DNA of 20,003 nucleotides from Saprolegnia diclina VS20 (lineage: Eukaryota > Oomycota > Saprolegniomycetes > Saprolegniales > Saprolegniaceae): assembly GCF_000281045.1 (NCBI RefSeq), contig NW_008246079.1, positions 327,600-347,602 on the forward strand. Direction: 5' to 3'. Numbering within the stretch: the stretch's first letter is position 1; each line of letters begins with the position of its first letter. This document shows, in pieces, positions 17,012 through 20,003 of this stretch. A model generated the notes under the pieces. That model was not told the DNA's origin. It did no database searches and saw only the letters and a program-made list of their open reading frames with translations. The translations under genes and the position numbers were made by a program.

Positions 17012-17996
17012 CCGAGACTTCGACGGCCAAATCTGAAATGGGATTGTGGAAGCCGGCGTGTCAGCTTCGAAATTTTCGCCGTCGCGGATTGGCTGGCGAA
17101 GGAGCGTTGAGCCAATGAAATGCAAGGCGGAGAAGCCTCCGGGTGCCACGTATTTTCTGATCGTCGGCAAAAATTCACGCTCGCGGCGGGTCGTGTTGCA
17201 GGTACCCCTGGCTTGTTGCCGGTCGAGAGAAGCGAGGGACTCGGGCTCACCTGTGGATAACTGCGCAACGAGAACATATTTTGAAGAGCGCGACCGGTGC
17301 AAGCGACGCGGGGGATGCATCCTGGCGCAGTCCCAGCTCAGTCCACGTCGGAATACAACCCTTGACGAGATTCCCACCGGTGAATAGAAAGGCCACATGC
17401 ACGTGCTTGTCCTGTGGCGCCGAGATTGGAGTTGACGAGAAGCACTTGCTCGGTGTGTTGCGCGGTTGCCCATGTGACGGGTGCCTTGAGCGCAGCTTGA
17501 GGAAGGCGCTAACGCAGCATACTGAAGAGGCTCTCTTTTGGAGCACGATATGCACACAAATACATGAACGACGCGCGTATCTACACGAGGAGGGACTGCA
17601 TTGTGTCATCGACACTCACGTTCTCATCCGGCGCATCCGGGCGAGAATATATGCTTCGAATCACCGGTCTGGCATTTCTAGCTATTCATCGGCTGCCTTT
17701 CGTCAGCTGAGCTTGGGTCCGAGTCTCCGCGTCAAGCGTTGCATGGGGCGCGTACCTAAATTGCTGCGACGGTAGTAGCATCTGCTAAAGAAGCAGTGGC
17801 ACCTCAACGACGCCATCCTCGCAACAACCAAGTCCGTCCAAGAAGAAGGAGCCAACCGGAGGAGAAAGCTCGAGATAGGGGTTTGAGATATATTAAACAA
17901 CGGCTCATGCAAGTGCACGTTTCATTGACGATGGAACAACTTTGCAAGCGACGCCGCCCAGAGGAATCGCAATAGCCCACGAGCTTGCGTGGGAAA

Positions 17997-18012
17997 ACAC
18001 TAACGTTAGTGT
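17997..18012. promoter_or_regulatory. Perfect 16-bp palindrome
   Basis: ACACTAACGTTAGTGT reads identically on both strands. It sits near the middle of the divergent intergenic region, about 460 bp from the copy 2 start codon. The AACGTT core and full dyad symmetry suit a dimeric DNA-binding protein; function is inferred only. Confidence 0.4.
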
Positions 18013-18320
18013 AAGACTACATACGTCCTTGTTCTCCTGAACGAGAGAAACCATATTTTCAATATTAGTCGTTGGTCGCCCTCCACGTACATCATATATC
18101 TTCTCATCACTCCGTGAGCAGTCGCATTCGATACTACTGCGTGTACACGTGTGCTGTACAGCGGACGACCCGAACCTGTACGTGCGACGCAGAACAAAAG
18201 CCATTGTTGTTCCATCCGGCGTCCACGTGCGCGCGTTTCGAGTGCGCTTCGCAGCAATCACGACCCCACACATGAACGAACCTCCACCGCGCGCACTTCT
18301 GCGCGGTTGTCACGCTCTGA

Positions 18321-18412
18321 CCAATCACACGCGACACAATCCGATCTTTACAATCCCAAGCAAGTGACCCGTGATTGGCCCAATCCCAGCACGACTGGTC
18401 GTCCCACCCAAT
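18321..18412 (+). promoter_or_regulatory. CCAAT-box cluster upstream of GH5-like copy 2
   Basis: CCAAT occurs at 18321-18325, 18380-18384 and 18408-18412, and ATTGG (the inverted form) at 18374-18378. Two of them share the longer repeat CCAATCACACGC. They lie 60-150 bp upstream of the start codon, the usual range for NF-Y-type elements. Short and common motifs, so support is moderate. Confidence 0.45.
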
Positions 18413-18471
18413 CACACGCTGCCCAACACGCTGCGCGCCATTCGTCGATTGCTTTCGTGCACAACACTGCG

Positions 18472-20003
18472 ATGCGCCCCAGCATTATCTTCGCCACCGC
18501 GCTGCTGGGGCTGACCACGGCCCAGCAGCCGACCACGAGCCAGACCTTTCGTGGTACGCTCCTCCACTCGAGCTATGCTCCATCTCACCCAACTCTAGTC
18601 TGCCGCCACACCAACTACGTTGCGGAGGGCAACAAGATCTTCGCTGTCGACCCAGCCAACCCGTCGACCAAGACGGAGCTCTTCATCAAAGGTGTCACGT
18701 GGAGCGGCATGGAGTTACCGAACCAAGGCGTGCCCATGGGTCTCTGGGGCGCCAACCTCACGCAGATCGACTCGGGCATCAAGGGCACGTCGCTCGCCGC
18801 CATGATGCAGCTGATGACCAACGCCTCGATCAACGTCGTGCGCTTCCCGCTCACGGCCGACGCGGTCGTCAAGGACACGCCGCCCAAGATCACCTACGTG
18901 CACCGCGAGAACAAGGAGATCGCCTTGTACCCGCCGGGCTTTGAACCTCGGACGTCCGACTTTGTCGCGCGACTCATTGGCGCCTTCCAAAAGTACCGCA
19001 TCGGCATCGTCCTCGACATCCACGACCTCGTCGACAACTTTGCGACCGATGCGTACTGGTACTACCCCAAGCCGTCGACGGTCGAAGAGACGCTCGCGTA
19101 CAAGGCGGCGGTCGTGCTCGCGACCAACTACTGCAAGGCCACGTACTGGAACGTACTCGGCCTCGACCTCAAGAACGCCATGACCGACGTCACGTGGGCG
19201 AAATCGGCCAACGACGCGCGCAGCGTCTCGGACTGGGCGTCGGCCGCGCAGGTGATTGCAGCCAAAGTCAACGCGCTCTGTCCGCAGTGGCTCGTCTTGA
19301 CGACCGGCGCGAGCTCGGCGAGCGGCGAGTCGTTCAGTGTGCCGTCGCGCGCCAACGAAACCTTTCCGTTCTGGGACGGCGGCAACTTCCAGAACGCGAC
19401 GAGCCGGCCGCTCGAAGGTGCCACCAACGTCGTCTACGCGCCACACGCCCATGTGCACGGCATGCTACCGCAAGCGTACCTCTATGCCAAGGCCGCGGGC
19501 TGCGGCGCCAACCTCCCGAGTACGCCCACCAAAGAAGACACCACGTGCTCGGTCTTCTTGAACGGCGCGCTGGTCGCCAACACGAAGCGCGCGCTCTCGT
19601 GCCAAAAGTCCAAGTACGCGTGCGCATCGTACGTCCCGATGGCGGTGCCCGAGCTCCAGGCCAACGTCGCCGCGATGCTGCAGTCGGCGCTTGGCGGCGT
19701 CGTCGCCGAAGCCAAGCACCCGATCGTGTTCAGCGGCTTCTCGGCCGTGTACGAGCCGACCCTGCAGCCGCAGCAGTCGGCAGCGTTCGATGCGATGTTG
19801 CAGTTTATTGTGCAAAACACCAGCGGCGGCTTTTACGCCAACCTCAACCCGGACACGGAGATGTACCTCGAGGCGCCGCCGGCCGGCAAGACGATTATCG
19901 GCAAGACACGGTTTGGTCTCATGAAGACGAACTCGTGGCAGGCTGCGAACGAAGAGCTTCTGCACGCGCTGAGTGCGATGAAGAGCACGCCGATCCCGTG
20001 CTA
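18472..20003 (+). CDS. GH5 cellulase-like secreted protein lacking catalytic glutamates (copy 2, truncated by window end)
   Basis: Opens at ATG 18472 and stays open for 510 codons to the window edge, stopping at the codon equivalent to residue 511 of copy 1; about 34 residues are unseen. The signal peptide (MRPSIIFATALLGLTTAQQ) differs from copy 1 in codons 2-7, 15 and 16, while the rest is nearly identical. Noticed replacements outside the signal are C35 to Y, V42 to L, L65 to S, S352 to P, L446 to I and D494 to E. It shares the same altered active site: NAM at 235-237 and SGF at 421-423. The same reading frame without indels and mostly silent changes point to recent duplication or gene conversion under coding constraint. 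Transcription diverges from copy 1 with independent upstream sequence, so expression may differ. A GPI tail is expected beyond the edge but not seen. Confidence 0.92.
   Translation, partial: MRPSIIFATALLGLTTAQQPTTSQTFRGTLLHSSYAPSHPTLVCRHTNYVAEGNKIFAVDPANPSTKTELFIKGVTWSGMELPNQGVPMGLWGANLTQIDSGIKGTSLAAMMQLMTNASINVVRFPLTADAVVKDTPPKITYVHRENKEIALYPPGFEPRTSDFVARLIGAFQKYRIGIVLDIHDLVDNFATDAYWYYPKPSTVEETLAYKAAVVLATNYCKATYWNVLGLDLKNAMTDVTWAKSANDARSVSDWASAAQVIAAKVNALCPQWLVLTTGASSASGESFSVPSRANETFPFWDGGNFQNATSRPLEGATNVVYAPHAHVHGMLPQAYLYAKAAGCGANLPSTPTKEDTTCSVFLNGALVANTKRALSCQKSKYACASYVPMAVPELQANVAAMLQSALGGVVAEAKHPIVFSGFSAVYEPTLQPQQSAAFDAMLQFIVQNTSGGFYANLNPDTEMYLEAPPAGKTIIGKTRFGLMKTNSWQAANEELLHALSAMKSTPIPC
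18493..20003 (+). repeat. Arm 2 of large inverted repeat (GH5-like pair)
   Basis: Mirror of arm 1. Similarity begins at codon 8 within the signal peptide and runs to the window end. Confidence 0.9.

Larger units (their letters stand above)
17012..18471. other. Divergent intergenic region between the two GH5-like genes
   Basis: 1.46 kb serving as upstream sequence for both copies. The two promoter-proximal flanks are not similar to each other. Copy 1 has CCAAT elements in both orientations at 17088-17092 and 17111-17115. Copy 2 has a CCAAT cluster at 18321-18412. The middle (17880-18100) is AT-richer and contains a 16-bp palindrome. A plus-strand open frame of about 165 codons (17281-17775) contains a cysteine cluster but lacks an early ATG; it is treated as unproven. 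Confidence 0.6.

Noticed and set aside
17252-17262. TGTGGATAA-like DnaA box
   Set aside because: A single chance match in a eukaryotic-looking sequence with introns; not meaningful.
17905-18273. 122-codon minus-strand ORF from an ATG at 18273
   Set aside because: No motif, poor codon bias and location in AT-richer divergent promoter sequence; not supported as a gene.
1-20003. Bacterial origin with operons, CRISPR or phage genes
   Set aside because: GT-AG introns in several genes, an LTR retrotransposon, GPI and signal-anchor features and absence of ribosome-binding sites indicate a eukaryote.

Overview
The window looks like nuclear DNA of an oomycete, most likely a water mould of the Saprolegniales (Saprolegnia/Achlya type). 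This is inferred from GC-rich codon third positions, very short GT-AG introns (39-54 nt), compact genes on both strands, secreted and membrane-anchored hydrolases, and an LTR retroelement. There are no operons, Shine-Dalgarno sites, tRNAs, rRNAs or CRISPR arrays.

Layout. 648-1587 (-): probable secreted beta/gamma-crystallin-like protein with an apparent one-base frameshift just after its signal peptide. 1936-3559 (-): membrane-anchored purple-acid-phosphatase-like metallophosphatase whose N-terminus lies on a 36-nt exon. 5040-10449 (-): tandem array of three paralogous linear-amide C-N hydrolases (choloylglycine hydrolase / penicillin V acylase superfamily, MEROPS C59), each with signal peptide, nucleophile Cys at the predicted cleavage site, and a C-terminal membrane segment. 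10749-12186: a short LTR retrotransposon with near-identical LTRs, 8-bp terminal inverted repeats, a perfect 5-bp target duplication and only a degenerate Gag zinc-knuckle remnant. 12437-13891 (+): eight-exon EXO1-like nuclease that reconstructs to 378 aa with its catalytic acidic residues intact. 13961-14308 (-): small hypothetical protein, tail-to-tail with EXO1. 15377-17011 (-) and 18472->20003 (+): two almost identical GH5-cellulase-like proteins, divergently arranged, the second cut by the window edge.

Most notable. Both GH5-like copies keep the fold-defining motifs but lack both catalytic glutamates: the NEP motif reads NAM and the nucleophile motif reads SGF. They are otherwise intact secreted proteins, and the better-seen copy has a GPI-type tail, so they look like maintained pseudoenzymes rather than decaying genes. 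Their near-identity begins abruptly at codon 8, inside the signal peptide, which suggests gene conversion or a recent inverted duplication.

Functional reading (inference): apart from EXO1, the small 13961-14308 protein and the retroelement, the recognisable genes encode extracellular or cell-surface proteins. These are a phosphatase, amide hydrolases, GPI-type GH5-like proteins and a crystallin-like protein, consistent with an osmotroph's surface and secretome. All functional calls rest on motif reading by eye, and no database search was possible.
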